Notes: a model not told the origin generated them from the letters alone. Counted from the first letter of the stretch, positions 39,106-49,849 are shown. The stretch is DNA of 64,000 nt from Cytophagaceae bacterium (GCA_027485575.1 JAIXQU010000088.1:1-64000), one strand, 5' to 3'. Made by a program: numbers and translations.

Positions 39106-40422
39106 ATGTACCCGTCAGGAAAATTCTTTTACATCTCAGCCTGGGTTTTTATTGTTTTTGGTTTGGTTTCTTTTGAATCCAAATCCCAGGGTTATGTATC
39201 TTATTTTACAGGTGATACATCGGATATTCAAACTTCTACCCAGCCAGGTTTTGTTTTGATGGGCGGCTCCACTGAAAATGATGAAGCTATGAAATGGTGG
39301 TTGAATAAGGCTAATGGGGGAGATGTTTTGGTTATCAGGGCAAGTGGCTCTAATGGGTATAATTCATATTTATTCTCTGAATTAGGAATAACAGTTAATT
39401 CGGTGGAAACCCTTGTTTTCCAAAACCGACAGGCAGCTTTTTCGCCTTATGTCAAAAAAAGATTGGCCGAATGTGAGGCACTCTGGATTGCAGGTGGCGA
39501 CCAAAGCGTATATACAAATTATTGGAAAAACAGCCCGGTTGATTCTCTTATTAATTTTCTGATAAATGTAAAAAAAGTTCCGGTGGGAGGTACTTCTGCA
39601 GGAATGGCCATTTTAGGAGAAGCTTATTTTGACGCAAAAAATGGAAGCGTGACTTCTTCTGAATCACTTTCCAATCCATTTGGTTCAAGGGTTTCAATTG
39701 GAAGGGGTGATTTTCTTAAAATTCCACTACTTGAAAAGACAATAACCGACACACATTTTGATAATCCAGACCGTAGAGGAAGGCTTTTTACATTTTTAGC
39801 CAGGCTCTATTCTGACTCATCAGAACCGTATTTTGGAATTGCATCTGAAGAGAAAACCGCTGTTTGTATTGATAATCAAGGAGTGGCCAGAGTTTTCGGA
39901 AACTCTCCTTCAACCGAGTTTGCCTATTTTATTCAGGTAAATTGCGAAAATGACAGTTTGCCCGAAAATTGTAATCCTAATTCTCAATTGACCTGGAAAA
40001 GAAATAACGCCGCTCTTAAGGTTTGTAAAATTCCAGGTACAAATGCGGGGACTAATTTTTTTGATTTAACCGACTGGTTTACAGAGTCTGGTGGAACCTG
40101 GGAAAATTGGTTTGCGAATAATGGCCTTTTTTTCTCTAATGCAGGTTTCCCTCCAAATTGTGTAACAAGTCAATTCTCTCAGGACGAAGCCGTTTTGATT
40201 GAAACTTATCCCAATCCTGTGTTGGATTTAATAAAAGTACAATCTCAGGAAGAAATAATTGAGGTTAGAATCTTGGATCAAATGGGTCGGGTCATTCAAA
40301 TTAATAGACCCGGACAAAATCTTTTCGAGTTTTCTGTAAACCACCTTCCTAAGGGTTTTTATTTTCTGGAAATCAGAAATATTAAAGAAAGAATCTTCAA
40401 TAAGAAATTTCAAAAGATCTAA
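39106..40422 (+). CDS. cyanophycinase-like peptidase (S51 family) with T9SS C-terminal sorting domain
   Basis: GFVLMGGSTENDEAMKWW, ALWIAGGDQSVYTNYW, VPVGGTSAGMAILGE Ser nucleophile, DTHFDNPDRRGRL; C-terminal IETYPNPVLDLIKV...GFYFLEIRN. Confidence 0.85.
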   Translation: MYPSGKFFYISAWVFIVFGLVSFESKSQGYVSYFTGDTSDIQTSTQPGFVLMGGSTENDEAMKWWLNKANGGDVLVIRASGSNGYNSYLFSELGITVNSVETLVFQNRQAAFSPYVKKRLAECEALWIAGGDQSVYTNYWKNSPVDSLINFLINVKKVPVGGTSAGMAILGEAYFDAKNGSVTSSESLSNPFGSRVSIGRGDFLKIPLLEKTITDTHFDNPDRRGRLFTFLARLYSDSSEPYFGIASEEKTAVCIDNQGVARVFGNSPSTEFAYFIQVNCENDSLPENCNPNSQLTWKRNNAALKVCKIPGTNAGTNFFDLTDWFTESGGTWENWFANNGLFFSNAGFPPNCVTSQFSQDEAVLIETYPNPVLDLIKVQSQEEIIEVRILDQMGRVIQINRPGQNLFEFSVNHLPKGFYFLEIRNIKERIFNKKFQKI

Positions 40423-40611
40423 ATCCTTTCTTCCTTTTTCTCGACTAAAACCGGATTTTTTTACAGGAATTTATTTAGAAATCTCCGCTTGTATATAAAA
40501 AATTCCGTTTATATATATTAAAGTTCCGTTCGCACCTTTTTTGTCATTTCTAAAAATTTTATGGCGTGTTAAGGACATATAAATTTTCTTACCCTTTAAA
40601 TTTTAGAAATC

Positions 40612-41016
40612 ATGAAAACGCAATCAATTTTCCAAACACTACAGGCAAGTTTATTTTCTCTTTCTTTGGTTGTATTATTTTCTTCCTGTTCCAAAGAAAA
40701 TATCGAGCCTACCCAAGCCAACCCAAATCAGGAATCTACCGCCCGATTGGCAATTAATGCAACTGCAGGTTCTGCAAACATTGCTGATATCAATGGCCAG
40801 GCTGAAAGGAAAAATATCGCAGAAGCTGCTCCAAAGAAAGACATTAAGTTTGTAGATTATGTAAACACAAAAGGTGATATCATAATTGAATATCAAGCTG
40901 AAAAAGGACCAAGAACAAAATTTAATACCTTAAAGTTTGACGGCAATCAAAGTTCAACCAACAAGATTTTTATTCCAAAATTCAAAAAAGTGAACCTACT
41001 TTCTAGTCCCAGGTAG
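40612..41016 (+). CDS. small predicted lipoprotein, unknown function
   Basis: MKTQSIFQTLQASLFSLSLVVLFSSCSKE lipoprotein signal. Confidence 0.6.
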   Translation: MKTQSIFQTLQASLFSLSLVVLFSSCSKENIEPTQANPNQESTARLAINATAGSANIADINGQAERKNIAEAAPKKDIKFVDYVNTKGDIIIEYQAEKGPRTKFNTLKFDGNQSSTNKIFIPKFKKVNLLSSPR

Positions 41017-41051
41017 TCCAACATGTAGACTGGAATTAAGTTCTCTGAAAT

Positions 41052-41090
41052 TAAAAAAGAGCTCTACCACTGCGGCAGAGCTTTTTTTTG
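41052..41090 (+). terminator. Rho-independent terminator
   Basis: AAAAAAGAGCTCTACC-ACTGC-GGCAGAGCTTTTTTTT. Confidence 0.75.
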
Positions 41091-41314
41091 TTTTTTTAAT
41101 TATAGAGTTGACATTGTTACTTGTTATTGACCTTTTTACCAATAAAGCGTGAACTAGTTTTGAAGCAATTGGAAATGGAAGGAAAATACAAAATCAGGGA
41201 TATTTGGTGACAAAAAAGTTTTTTCAAAGGCAAAGAAAAAATTGCGAATGAAGTTTTCCTACAGGCTGTTTTTGTTAAAAATTTCAAAAGCTCCAACTTT
41301 AAATTTTATTTAAA

Positions 41315-42004
41315 ATGTTAGTATTGTTTTCAAATCGATTCATGTTCAGGCTTTTTCAGTCTTTTCTTTTTCAGGTTTTTTCTTTGTCGGCTGAGGCCCA
41401 AAGCCAGAACGATCCCATTCGAATCGCATGTGTTGGAAACAGCATTACATTTGGTTCCGGAGTTGAAAACAGAGCTGCCAATTGCTATCCCAATCAGCTT
41501 CAGAGGATGTTTGGCGAAAAGTATGAAGTTCAAAACTTTGGAGTAAGTGGCGCTACTTTACTCAATTTAGGGGATAAGCCCTACATGAAGGAACCGGCCT
41601 ATCGGGATGCCATTCAGTTTAAACCAGAAATTGTGGTCATTAAATTAGGGACAAATGATAGTAAACCCCAAAATTGGGATGAGTTTAAAACCTATTTTGT
41701 TAGGGATTACAAATCGCTGGTCGGTAGTTTCAGGTTGGCGAATCCTCAGGTAAAAATCTTTATTTGTTTACCAGTTCCTGCATTTGGAGAAGTATTTGGC
41801 ATCAGAGATAAAGTTATCAAAGAAGAAATCCTGCCCCTGTTGAAATCAATTGTGATGGAAGAAAAACTTACGATCATAGACCTCTACACTCCACTTTTAG
41901 GTTTTGGAGAAATGTTTCCAGATAAAATTCATCCAAATGCAAAGGGTTCACGGAAAATCGCAGAATTGGTATTTGAAGGTTTGAAAGAGCTTAAGATCAG
42001 GTAG
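41315..42004 (+). CDS. SGNH/GDSL hydrolase family protein
   Basis: IACVGNSITFGSGVE, KLGTNDSKPQNW, DKIHPNAKGSRKIAELV. Confidence 0.88.
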   Translation: MLVLFSNRFMFRLFQSFLFQVFSLSAEAQSQNDPIRIACVGNSITFGSGVENRAANCYPNQLQRMFGEKYEVQNFGVSGATLLNLGDKPYMKEPAYRDAIQFKPEIVVIKLGTNDSKPQNWDEFKTYFVRDYKSLVGSFRLANPQVKIFICLPVPAFGEVFGIRDKVIKEEILPLLKSIVMEEKLTIIDLYTPLLGFGEMFPDKIHPNAKGSRKIAELVFEGLKELKIR

Positions 42005-42317
42005 GCTTGTTCTATTTTTTTCGTATTGAATAGTTGAGACAGGCCAAAACGATTTCAAAATCATTTCGCCTTTAGATTTTGGAAATCAGTGGTTTTGAAC
42101 TTCCATTAGATAAACACACAGCTAAATCGCTCAAAAAATTATAGTTCCCGGAAATCAGAAACCGGAAGGAGTTTTCGGAATCTCTTCAGGCAAATTCAAG
42201 GCTATAGTTTCCGTAGATTTACACAGAAGAGAAGCTTATACCCGGAATTTTAAATTGAGTTTCCAGACCAATGCCAATTTCTAAGTTGTTAACTTTGGCC
42301 GATCCAAATGAAAAAAC

Positions 42318-44126
42318 ATGAAGTTTAAGTTTATGATTTTCTGGGGGTTAGTTCTTTTTTCAAACAGAACTTTTTCTCAGTTTCCGATTTTGCCACCCAC
42401 TCAATCCTGGTCAGGAATTAGTGAATCCCTGATAGCTGATCCAAAAAACCCATGGATAACCCCAACAGAAATGTCTGGATTTAAACAGACACCCAGCTAT
42501 TCTGAAACCATGGATTGGCTTCAAAAATTATGTAAGGCTTCAGGGTTTCTGAAAATGTCAGTGATTGGTAAAAGCCCTGAAGGGAGGGAAATAATGATGG
42601 TGATTGCTTCCCTGGAAAAGGATAACTCGGCCAAAGGAATTGCCCAATCAAAAAAGCCAACACTTTTGGTCCAGTGTGGAATACACAGCGGAGAAATTGA
42701 TGGAAAAGATGCTTCTATGATGTTGCTGAGAGATTTGGCGTTTTCTTCCAAAAAGGCAATATTAACCAAGGTTAATGTGCTGATTGTTCCTATTTTAAAT
42801 GTTGATGGTCATGAGCGAAGCGGGCCATTCAACCGGCCCAATCAAAGAGGACCTGAAAATATGGGTTGGCGGACCAATGCCCAAAACTTAAATCTGAACC
42901 GGGACTACATGAAGCTTGACACCAAAGAAATTCAGGCCATGGTAGAAGTTTTCAACCAATATGACCCCGATTTTTTTATGGACATTCATGTTACCGATGG
43001 CGCCGATTTTCAATATGATGTCACCTATGGTTTTATGGGAAAACTTGGGCATTCACCAGCCATAGCCAATTGGATTGAAAGATTTTACGTCCCCGGAATT
43101 GAGAACGGGTTGAAACAAATGGGCCACATTCCAGGCCTTTTTTTAAATCAAGCCAGTGGTCCCGATTTCTCCAAAGGAATTCTTGATGAACCGACGAGTC
43201 CAAATTTTTCAAACGGTTATGCAGATTTAAGAGGATTGCCAGGAGTTTTGATTGAAAATCACTCCCTAAAACCCTTCAAACAAAGAGTTTTGGGAACCTA
43301 TGTTTTACTGGAGGAATCGATGAAAGTGCTTGCCAACCAAAAAACAACTTTGTTTGATTCAATCCAAAAAGTAAGGAAATCAAGGGAAATAGAAATTCCA
43401 TTGATGCTAAAAAGTCCGGATTTGAACCAACCTGCCCCGGATAGCATTATGCACCTTGGAATTGTTTCAACCATAGAAAAATCGGATATTACAAATGGTG
43501 AAGTAATTCGTTGGCAGGGAAAACCAGAATCTAGAAAACTTCCATTTTTCAGACCAAAGGCAGTTGGAAAATCAGTGGTACGGCCGGAAGGTTTTTGGGT
43601 GCCGGTCCATTGTGAGGAAATCATCAGTCGGTTGAAAAAGCATGGAATTCAAATGGAAGTTGCACTCGAGGACAAAGAAGTTTTGGTTGAATTGTCGAGA
43701 ATCAAAAATCCAAAGTTTAGCCCCAGACCTTATGAGGGCAGGTTTCAGGTAAATGGTGAGATTATTGCAGAATTGGTCAAAAGGAAATTCAGAAAAGGCT
43801 CGGTTTGGGTTTCTACCAACCAACCACTGGGGAATCTTGCTGTAGTTTTACTTAATCCAAGGAGCCCGGAGTCCTTTTTGCAATGGGGTTTTTTCAACAC
43901 CATTTTTCAACCTACAGAATATATGGAGGCCTATCTAATAGAACCCCTGGCTAAAAATATGTTGAATAATTCTCCGGATTTAAGGGCCAGATTTGAAAAG
44001 AAGAAGCAGGAAGAACCCGCATTTGCCAATAATCCAGGAGCAATTTTAGATTGGTTTTATAAGCAAAGTCCGTATGCAGATTCTGAATACCTTTTGTATC
44101 CGGTGGGAATAGCCATCAATCCTTAA
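42318..44126 (+). CDS. exported M14-family zinc carboxypeptidase
   Basis: Signal peptide; QCGIHSGEIDGKDASMMLLRDL (HxxE), NVDGHERSGPFNRPNQRGPENMGWRTNAQNLNLNRDYMKLD, DIHVTDGADFQYD. Confidence 0.88.
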   Translation: MKFKFMIFWGLVLFSNRTFSQFPILPPTQSWSGISESLIADPKNPWITPTEMSGFKQTPSYSETMDWLQKLCKASGFLKMSVIGKSPEGREIMMVIASLEKDNSAKGIAQSKKPTLLVQCGIHSGEIDGKDASMMLLRDLAFSSKKAILTKVNVLIVPILNVDGHERSGPFNRPNQRGPENMGWRTNAQNLNLNRDYMKLDTKEIQAMVEVFNQYDPDFFMDIHVTDGADFQYDVTYGFMGKLGHSPAIANWIERFYVPGIENGLKQMGHIPGLFLNQASGPDFSKGILDEPTSPNFSNGYADLRGLPGVLIENHSLKPFKQRVLGTYVLLEESMKVLANQKTTLFDSIQKVRKSREIEIPLMLKSPDLNQPAPDSIMHLGIVSTIEKSDITNGEVIRWQGKPESRKLPFFRPKAVGKSVVRPEGFWVPVHCEEIISRLKKHGIQMEVALEDKEVLVELSRIKNPKFSPRPYEGRFQVNGEIIAELVKRKFRKGSVWVSTNQPLGNLAVVLLNPRSPESFLQWGFFNTIFQPTEYMEAYLIEPLAKNMLNNSPDLRARFEKKKQEEPAFANNPGAILDWFYKQSPYADSEYLLYPVGIAINP

Positions 44127-44337
44127 TTCACATTCCCAAATCGGGAATTGGGTTCAAGCATTCTTTGGTTTTCGTTTTTTTTGTTTTTCCTGAAAGGGAT
44201 TAAGCCGAATGATTTTATTGAAAAGTAAGTCAATTTGGAAAACCATTTTGAATGTGATTCTTATTTGGTTTTAACACGGATGAATTTCTATTCAACCCGT
44301 TCAATATTTTTACATTTGCACCCTACAAATACACCAA

Positions 44338-45837
44338 ATGAACCAGATTATTAGCCATAAATCTTTGAAAGAAAAGGAGTTTGAGAAAATATGCAAGCAG
44401 GGAGCCCAAATCGAAATTTCATCGGATACACTCTCTAAAATTGAAAAATCCAGAAAATTTCTGGAGAATAAGCTTCAAAATTCTGAAAAACCCATTTATG
44501 GAATCAACACTGGTTTTGGCCAACTCTGCGACAAGGAAATTTCCAGTTCTGATTTAGGAAAATTGCAGATAAACCTTGTGATGTCACACGCCTGCGGGGT
44601 TGGGAATCCTATTTTGCCAAAACTATCACGCCTTATTCTCCTCCTTAAGATTAAAAGTTTTACCACTGGCCAATCTGCCGTTAGCAAGGAATTGGTTGAG
44701 TTTCTTGTGGCAATTTACAATTCGGGAGCTGCCCCAGTTATTTTTGAAAAAGGATCTTTGGGAGCATCGGGCGATTTGGTTCCACTTGCCCACATGACCT
44801 TGCCAATCCTCGGAGAAGGAGAAGCGTTGTACAAAGAAAAATTGTATCCAGGGGCTGAGTTTCTAAAAATCTTAGGCAAAGAATCCTACTCATTAAAGGC
44901 CAAAGAAGGTCTGGCCATGCTGAATGGAACACAGTTTATGTTGGCCTTTGGTTTGGATTCTGTGTGGAGATCCCGCAAATTAATGGATGCAGCCATTTCC
45001 ATATGCAGTTTGGCTGTCGATGCTTTTGACTCAAGAACTGATTTTCTCCATCCGGCCATCCACCAGTCCAGGCCGCATTCAGGTCAGATTGAAGTGGCCA
45101 AAAGAATCCGTAAATTGCTTGAAAACAGTGAAATAGCTGTCAAAGAAAAAGCACAGGTCCAAGATCCATATTCAGTAAGGTGTTTGCCTCAGGTACTTGG
45201 TGCTTCGCTTGATACCATTGGATATGTGGCTTCTGTGATGGAAATAGAATTGAACTCGGTTACTGACAATCCTTTGGTTTTTGAGGAAGAGGACCTTGTG
45301 GTTTCCGGAGGAAACTTTCATGGACAACCACTTGCTCTGGTTCTGGATTTTCTTGGAATTGCAATGGCTGAAGTTGCAAACATCTGTGAAAGATTGCTTT
45401 ACAAACTAATCGGTGGTGAAAGAGGCTTGCCCGTTTTCCTTACAAAAAATCCAGGGTTGGAAAGTGGTTTCATGATTCCGCAATATTCTGCCGCTTCTAT
45501 CGTTAGTCAGAATAAACAACTTGCAACGCCAGCTTCAGTAGATAGCATTGTGAGTAGCAACGGACAAGAAGATCATGTAAGCATGGGAGCAAATGCAGCT
45601 TTAAAATGTTATCAGATTCTGGACAATACAGAGGCAGTATTGGCTATTTTATTACTTACAAGTGCTCAGGCATTGGATTTTAGGCGACCTTTGTCAACAA
45701 GTCCTGTTTTGGAAAATATGATGTCTGCTTTCAGAAAGGATGTTGCCTTCCGGGACTCTGATGCATACTTCAAACCAGACATGGACAAGGCCATCGCTTT
45801 TTTAAAAGCTTTTCAATTTGAAACAAATTCTGAATAG
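44338..45837 (+). CDS. hutH: histidine ammonia-lyase (HAL/PAL family)
   Basis: GSLGASGDLVPLAHMTLPILGEGEA (ASG MIO triad), YGINTGFGQLCDKEI, LQINLVMSHACGVG, QDPYSVRCLPQVLGA. Confidence 0.88.
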   Translation: MNQIISHKSLKEKEFEKICKQGAQIEISSDTLSKIEKSRKFLENKLQNSEKPIYGINTGFGQLCDKEISSSDLGKLQINLVMSHACGVGNPILPKLSRLILLLKIKSFTTGQSAVSKELVEFLVAIYNSGAAPVIFEKGSLGASGDLVPLAHMTLPILGEGEALYKEKLYPGAEFLKILGKESYSLKAKEGLAMLNGTQFMLAFGLDSVWRSRKLMDAAISICSLAVDAFDSRTDFLHPAIHQSRPHSGQIEVAKRIRKLLENSEIAVKEKAQVQDPYSVRCLPQVLGASLDTIGYVASVMEIELNSVTDNPLVFEEEDLVVSGGNFHGQPLALVLDFLGIAMAEVANICERLLYKLIGGERGLPVFLTKNPGLESGFMIPQYSAASIVSQNKQLATPASVDSIVSSNGQEDHVSMGANAALKCYQILDNTEAVLAILLLTSAQALDFRRPLSTSPVLENMMSAFRKDVAFRDSDAYFKPDMDKAIAFLKAFQFETNSE

Positions 45838-47752
45838 ATATTTCATCCTTTTAATTTTTTGTTTTGGCCTTTCAAACCAAATGGCCGAAGGACAACCTTG
45901 TTTCAATTTTGTAGGAGATTCCATTGGTTGTGCCCCATTTACGGTGAATGTTTTGTCTTGTGCCGGTGTTACTTTCAGTTTAAATTTCAAATGGAAACCC
46001 AATCCTTCCGGGGCCGATTACCTTAATTTTCCTGCTGGTCAGAACAACGCAAGCTTTACCTATCCAACGCCGGGCACATATATTATTGACCAAATCTTAG
46101 GCGGACCCGGTCAATCGCTGAAGAGAACAGTAAAGGTTTTTGATTCCAGCTCCAAACCCGATTTTTTTTGGTCAACCTGTAAAGACACGTTAATTATTCA
46201 ATTTAAAGATTCGGTTTTTTCAACTTATAAATTCAATCCCGGGGATGGTTCAGCTGAGATTTTAATTAAAGAAAAATTTAAGGTTTTTAAGCACTGGTAT
46301 AATTTTTCAACCCCCAGTGCGACCTATACTTTTTCCATAACGGGTGAAATTCCAGCCACTTGTAGCAGGGATGTGATTTCCAATACAATTAGTTTGTACA
46401 AATCCAGCCAGGAACCCGTTTCTGATATTTTGACTGGGGTGGATACTTTGAATTTCAAATTCCAGATTCAAACCCGGGCAGATGAACCCTACGGCTTTCA
46501 GCAAACCTGCGGAACAAATGTTCAAATAGTAAAATCGGGCAAAACGGATGAAAACCAGTCAGCGCTGGTAGAAAATATAGTGCTTTCAAATAATGCTCAA
46601 AACTGTACATTACAGGCATTTACCTTAAATGGATGTGGTCAGAAAATCCTGGCACCCCCTTTTACACTTATCTGGCCAAGGTTAAAAACGGACAACCAGA
46701 AAATTGATGTGAGCTGGCCAAAAACCAGTTTTCAAAATTTGGTTTCTTTTGAATTGTTGCGAAATGGAGTCCAGATAAAAAATCTCATAAGCCAAACCGA
46801 TTCCAATTATGCAGATACCGACAACCTCATTTGTGGTATCAGCTATTGCTATCAGTTCCGGATGAAGTTTCAGGTGCCCGGCCATAGCGGTCAGATGGAA
46901 TATCAATCGCCCGAAATTTGCGGACAAGCCGTTTCTGACCGCCCTCCCGATCCGGTTAAAAATCTGACTGCCACCATTGAAGAAAAAGGGGTTTTGATTT
47001 CAGGAATAGGTTCTCCATTGGCTCAAACCTATGTGGTTTTTAGAAAGGAGATGAGCACGCCAGACTATATCAATGTGTTGGAAACGAGCACGATACCTCT
47101 TTTGGATACCTCAGCAGATTTTATGAACCGGTCGTATTGTTACAAGATTTCTTTTAAGGATATTTGTGGCAATCAGTCCATTTTCAGCGATTCCATTTGC
47201 CCTGTCTGGCTTAGGGGAGAAGCAGAAACCGAGTCAGAAAAAAGCATGTTCTGGACAAGTTTGCTTGGCTGGAAAGAAGGCGTAGATCGGTACGAACTTA
47301 TCCGGTATAACGAAACCGATGTCCCCGAAATAATAGAATCCGAAAAAGGAAACAGCCACAAAATCTTAGGACGGGACCCCAGCAAGCAAAAGGTTTGGTA
47401 TAAAATCAAAGCCTTTCCCAAAAATGAGATTTTGTATCCCCAGCCCAGTTTTTCCAATCCTGTATTTTTTACCCAAACATTGAAGCTTAAATTCCCGGAT
47501 ATTTTTACACCCAATGAAGATGGGTCAAACGATGTTTTCCGGTGTTATTCTTTTTTTATCAGTGATTTTGAAATGAAGATTTTTAATGCCTGGGGAAATT
47601 CGGTTTATTATTCTCAGAATTTAGACAAAGGATGGGATGGAAAAATCAATGGCCGGCCTGCTCCAGGTGGCCCTTATGCGTATTGGGCCAAAGGCAAAGA
47701 TGAAAATGGTGAAATTCTGGAGGTTAGAGGGTATTTTAATTTGGTGCGGTAG
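45818..47752 (+). CDS. T9SS type B (gliding motility-associated CTD) secreted protein
   Basis: Signal peptide; C-terminal FPDIFTPNEDGSNDVFRCYSFFISDFEMKIFNAWGNSVYYSQNLDKGWDGKINGRPAPGGPYAYWAKG. Confidence 0.88.
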   Translation: MKQILNRYFILLIFCFGLSNQMAEGQPCFNFVGDSIGCAPFTVNVLSCAGVTFSLNFKWKPNPSGADYLNFPAGQNNASFTYPTPGTYIIDQILGGPGQSLKRTVKVFDSSSKPDFFWSTCKDTLIIQFKDSVFSTYKFNPGDGSAEILIKEKFKVFKHWYNFSTPSATYTFSITGEIPATCSRDVISNTISLYKSSQEPVSDILTGVDTLNFKFQIQTRADEPYGFQQTCGTNVQIVKSGKTDENQSALVENIVLSNNAQNCTLQAFTLNGCGQKILAPPFTLIWPRLKTDNQKIDVSWPKTSFQNLVSFELLRNGVQIKNLISQTDSNYADTDNLICGISYCYQFRMKFQVPGHSGQMEYQSPEICGQAVSDRPPDPVKNLTATIEEKGVLISGIGSPLAQTYVVFRKEMSTPDYINVLETSTIPLLDTSADFMNRSYCYKISFKDICGNQSIFSDSICPVWLRGEAETESEKSMFWTSLLGWKEGVDRYELIRYNETDVPEIIESEKGNSHKILGRDPSKQKVWYKIKAFPKNEILYPQPSFSNPVFFTQTLKLKFPDIFTPNEDGSNDVFRCYSFFISDFEMKIFNAWGNSVYYSQNLDKGWDGKINGRPAPGGPYAYWAKGKDENGEILEVRGYFNLVR

Positions 47753-48055
47753 AAGGTTCCTAGTTGTTTCATGGCTTGCCTTTCAGGTTGAGTTTTTGTT
47801 GGTGAACCTGTCCGACTTGGCGGAAACACCAACAATGGCGAAAAATCTCTCTTTTGCAGGTTTTGTATCTTTCGACCCACAACCCGGCCAAGGGTTTTTA
47901 CGGGTCACATGAATTTTCTGAGGAGCGGAATAAAAATCAAAATAATCTGCCCTGATTTTTTCAAAAAGACACTTCAATCCCCAATTCTACCAATCTCATA
48001 TTTTTTTCCAGCCAGAAACCCTCTGGTTTTAAATTATTGGGTTTCTTTGTGGCCA

Positions 48056-49186
48056 ATGAAGTTTGCCGACATTCCAGGATTTGAAGCTTTAAAAAAGAGT
48101 TTGGTCAATGCTGTTGATACAGGCCATGTAGCCCATGCCCAGCTTTTTGCCGGTTCCGAGGGAGGGGTTTCTTTGATGTTGGCCATTGCTTTTGGCCAAT
48201 ACCTGAATTGTGAAAATCCAACCGAAGGCGATAGTTGCGGAAGATGCCCTTCCTGTATCAAAACCCAGAAATTTATCCATCCCGATTTCCATCTTTGTTT
48301 TCCTTTCGCAAAATCAAAACTGGTAGGTGAGGCCGAAGAACTGAATGCCTATTTGCCCTTGTTCCGGAGTTTTTTGTTAGATACGCCTTTTGGAACTTTG
48401 AGCGATTGGGCAGCCAAAGCAGAATTTGAAAACCGAACCCCGATCATCAACATTAAGGCCGTTCGGGATACCATGCAAGGCTTGCAACTCAAAGCCTATG
48501 AAGCCAAATATAAGATTCAACTTATCTGGCTTCCGGAAACCATGCGCAGTGAAGGTTCAAATTCATTCCTTAAATTGTTGGAAGAACCGCCTCCTTTCAC
48601 GGTGTTTCTTTTGGTGAGTACCGCTCCGGAAATACTTTTGCCTACGGTCATTTCCAGGACACAAAGGATTTCTGTTCCCAGACTTAACGGATTTGAATTG
48701 GCCGCATTTCTGGAAGATAAATTTCAGATAGAACCAAACAAAGCCATGGCCATTTCTGGTTTGGCAGAAGGCAGCATTCCTGATGCCCTGTCCCTGTTCA
48801 ATGAAAAGGAAGACGACTACCACCATTTGTTTATGGATTGGCAACGTTCCTGCTATCGGAATAGCATAGATAAATTGGTTTCTCACATGGAATCTTTTGG
48901 AGCACTGGGAAAAGAACTTCAAAAAAGCTTTTTAAAATATAGTTTAAATAAAATCCGAAATTCGATGGCCCTGAATTCAGGTGCCAGGGAAACGGTTCAT
49001 TTGCAGGAGGCGGAGCTAAACGACCTGTTCAACCTGGGTAAAGTATTTTCGCTTCCGCTTATCCAGTTGCTAATTGAGGAAATAGAAACTGCCCATTATC
49101 ACATTGACAGAAATGCATCTGCAAAAATGGTATTTATGGACATCAGCCTTAAAATGGCCAATGGATATGCATCTTTAAAAAATTAG
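48056..49186 (+). CDS. holB: DNA polymerase III subunit delta' (probable start at 48056; ORF open from 47909)
   Basis: MKFADIPGFEALKKSLVNAVDTGHVAHAQLFAGSEG, zinc CENPTEGDSCGRCPSCIKTQKFIHPDFH, LIWLPETMRSEGSNSFLKLLEEPPPFTVFLLVSTAPEILLPTVISRTQRI. Confidence 0.9.
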   Translation: MKFADIPGFEALKKSLVNAVDTGHVAHAQLFAGSEGGVSLMLAIAFGQYLNCENPTEGDSCGRCPSCIKTQKFIHPDFHLCFPFAKSKLVGEAEELNAYLPLFRSFLLDTPFGTLSDWAAKAEFENRTPIINIKAVRDTMQGLQLKAYEAKYKIQLIWLPETMRSEGSNSFLKLLEEPPPFTVFLLVSTAPEILLPTVISRTQRISVPRLNGFELAAFLEDKFQIEPNKAMAISGLAEGSIPDALSLFNEKEDDYHHLFMDWQRSCYRNSIDKLVSHMESFGALGKELQKSFLKYSLNKIRNSMALNSGARETVHLQEAELNDLFNLGKVFSLPLIQLLIEEIETAHYHIDRNASAKMVFMDISLKMANGYASLKN

Positions 49187-49204
49187 AATTTTCAAAAAAA
49201 CAGT

Positions 49205-49849
49205 ATGGGAAAAGGGGTCATTTTTGACATGGATGGGGTAATTATAAACAACAACGACTGGCATTTGAAGTCGTGGTTGTTTTATGCCGGTAAAATGGGA
49301 ATTTCATTGAAAGAAGAAGAGTTTCCGGAAAAGGTATTTGGCAAAACCAATGAGCAAATTTTAGCCATTGCATTCCCGGATGCAGATGAAGCACAGCTTT
49401 ATGCCTGGTCATTGGAAAAAGAGGCCATCTACAGGGAAATGTATGCGCCTCATTTTGAACTCGCAGAGGGATTGCTTTCGTTTTTAGAAAGACTCAAATC
49501 ACAAAACATCCCGGTAGCGGTGGCTAGCAATGCGCCATTGGTCAATGTGGATTTCGCCCTGGATTTGGGTAAAATCAGGGATTATTTTGATGTTATTATG
49601 TATGCAGGCCTGGTTCCAAAACCTAAGCCCGCTCCTGATATTTATTTAAAGTCTGCAGAGCTTTTGGGTTTACAACCATCAGAATGTTTTGTGATTGAAG
49701 ATTCGCCAACCGGTTTGCAGGCAGCAAATGCAGCAAACTGCAGACCTATAGCCATTACCTCTACTTTTCCAGAAGCTGCGCTCCAGCCTTTGTCAGAAAA
49801 GGTTTTTCATAATTTTCAGGAAATCGGGGATTATATTCTATCGCAATAG
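49205..49849 (+). CDS. HAD-family hydrolase (beta-phosphoglucomutase-like)
   Basis: GVIFDMDGVIINN, VAVASNAPLVNVDFAL, PKPKPAPDIYLKSAELLGLQPSECFVIEDSPTGLQAANAA. Confidence 0.92.
   Translation: MGKGVIFDMDGVIINNNDWHLKSWLFYAGKMGISLKEEEFPEKVFGKTNEQILAIAFPDADEAQLYAWSLEKEAIYREMYAPHFELAEGLLSFLERLKSQNIPVAVASNAPLVNVDFALDLGKIRDYFDVIMYAGLVPKPKPAPDIYLKSAELLGLQPSECFVIEDSPTGLQAANAANCRPIAITSTFPEAALQPLSEKVFHNFQEIGDYILSQ

Noticed and set aside
34100-42260. Similar AGGCAAA(C/T)TCAAGGC(C/T)ATA(A/G)TTT snippets at ~34160 and ~42190
   Set aside because: Only a short stretch matches by eye; could be another intergenic repeat but too weak to report without alignment.
44338-45837. Tyrosine ammonia-lyase of a flexirubin/aryl-polyene cluster
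   Set aside because: Retains the SHA context expected of HutH-type enzymes and no ketosynthase or polyene genes are nearby, so histidine ammonia-lyase is the simpler call.
48563-48922. 119-aa minus strand ORF
   Set aside because: Shadow ORF antisense to holB.
48056-49186. Degenerate P-loop in HolB as an anomaly
   Set aside because: Delta' subunits normally lack a functional Walker A motif, so this is expected.
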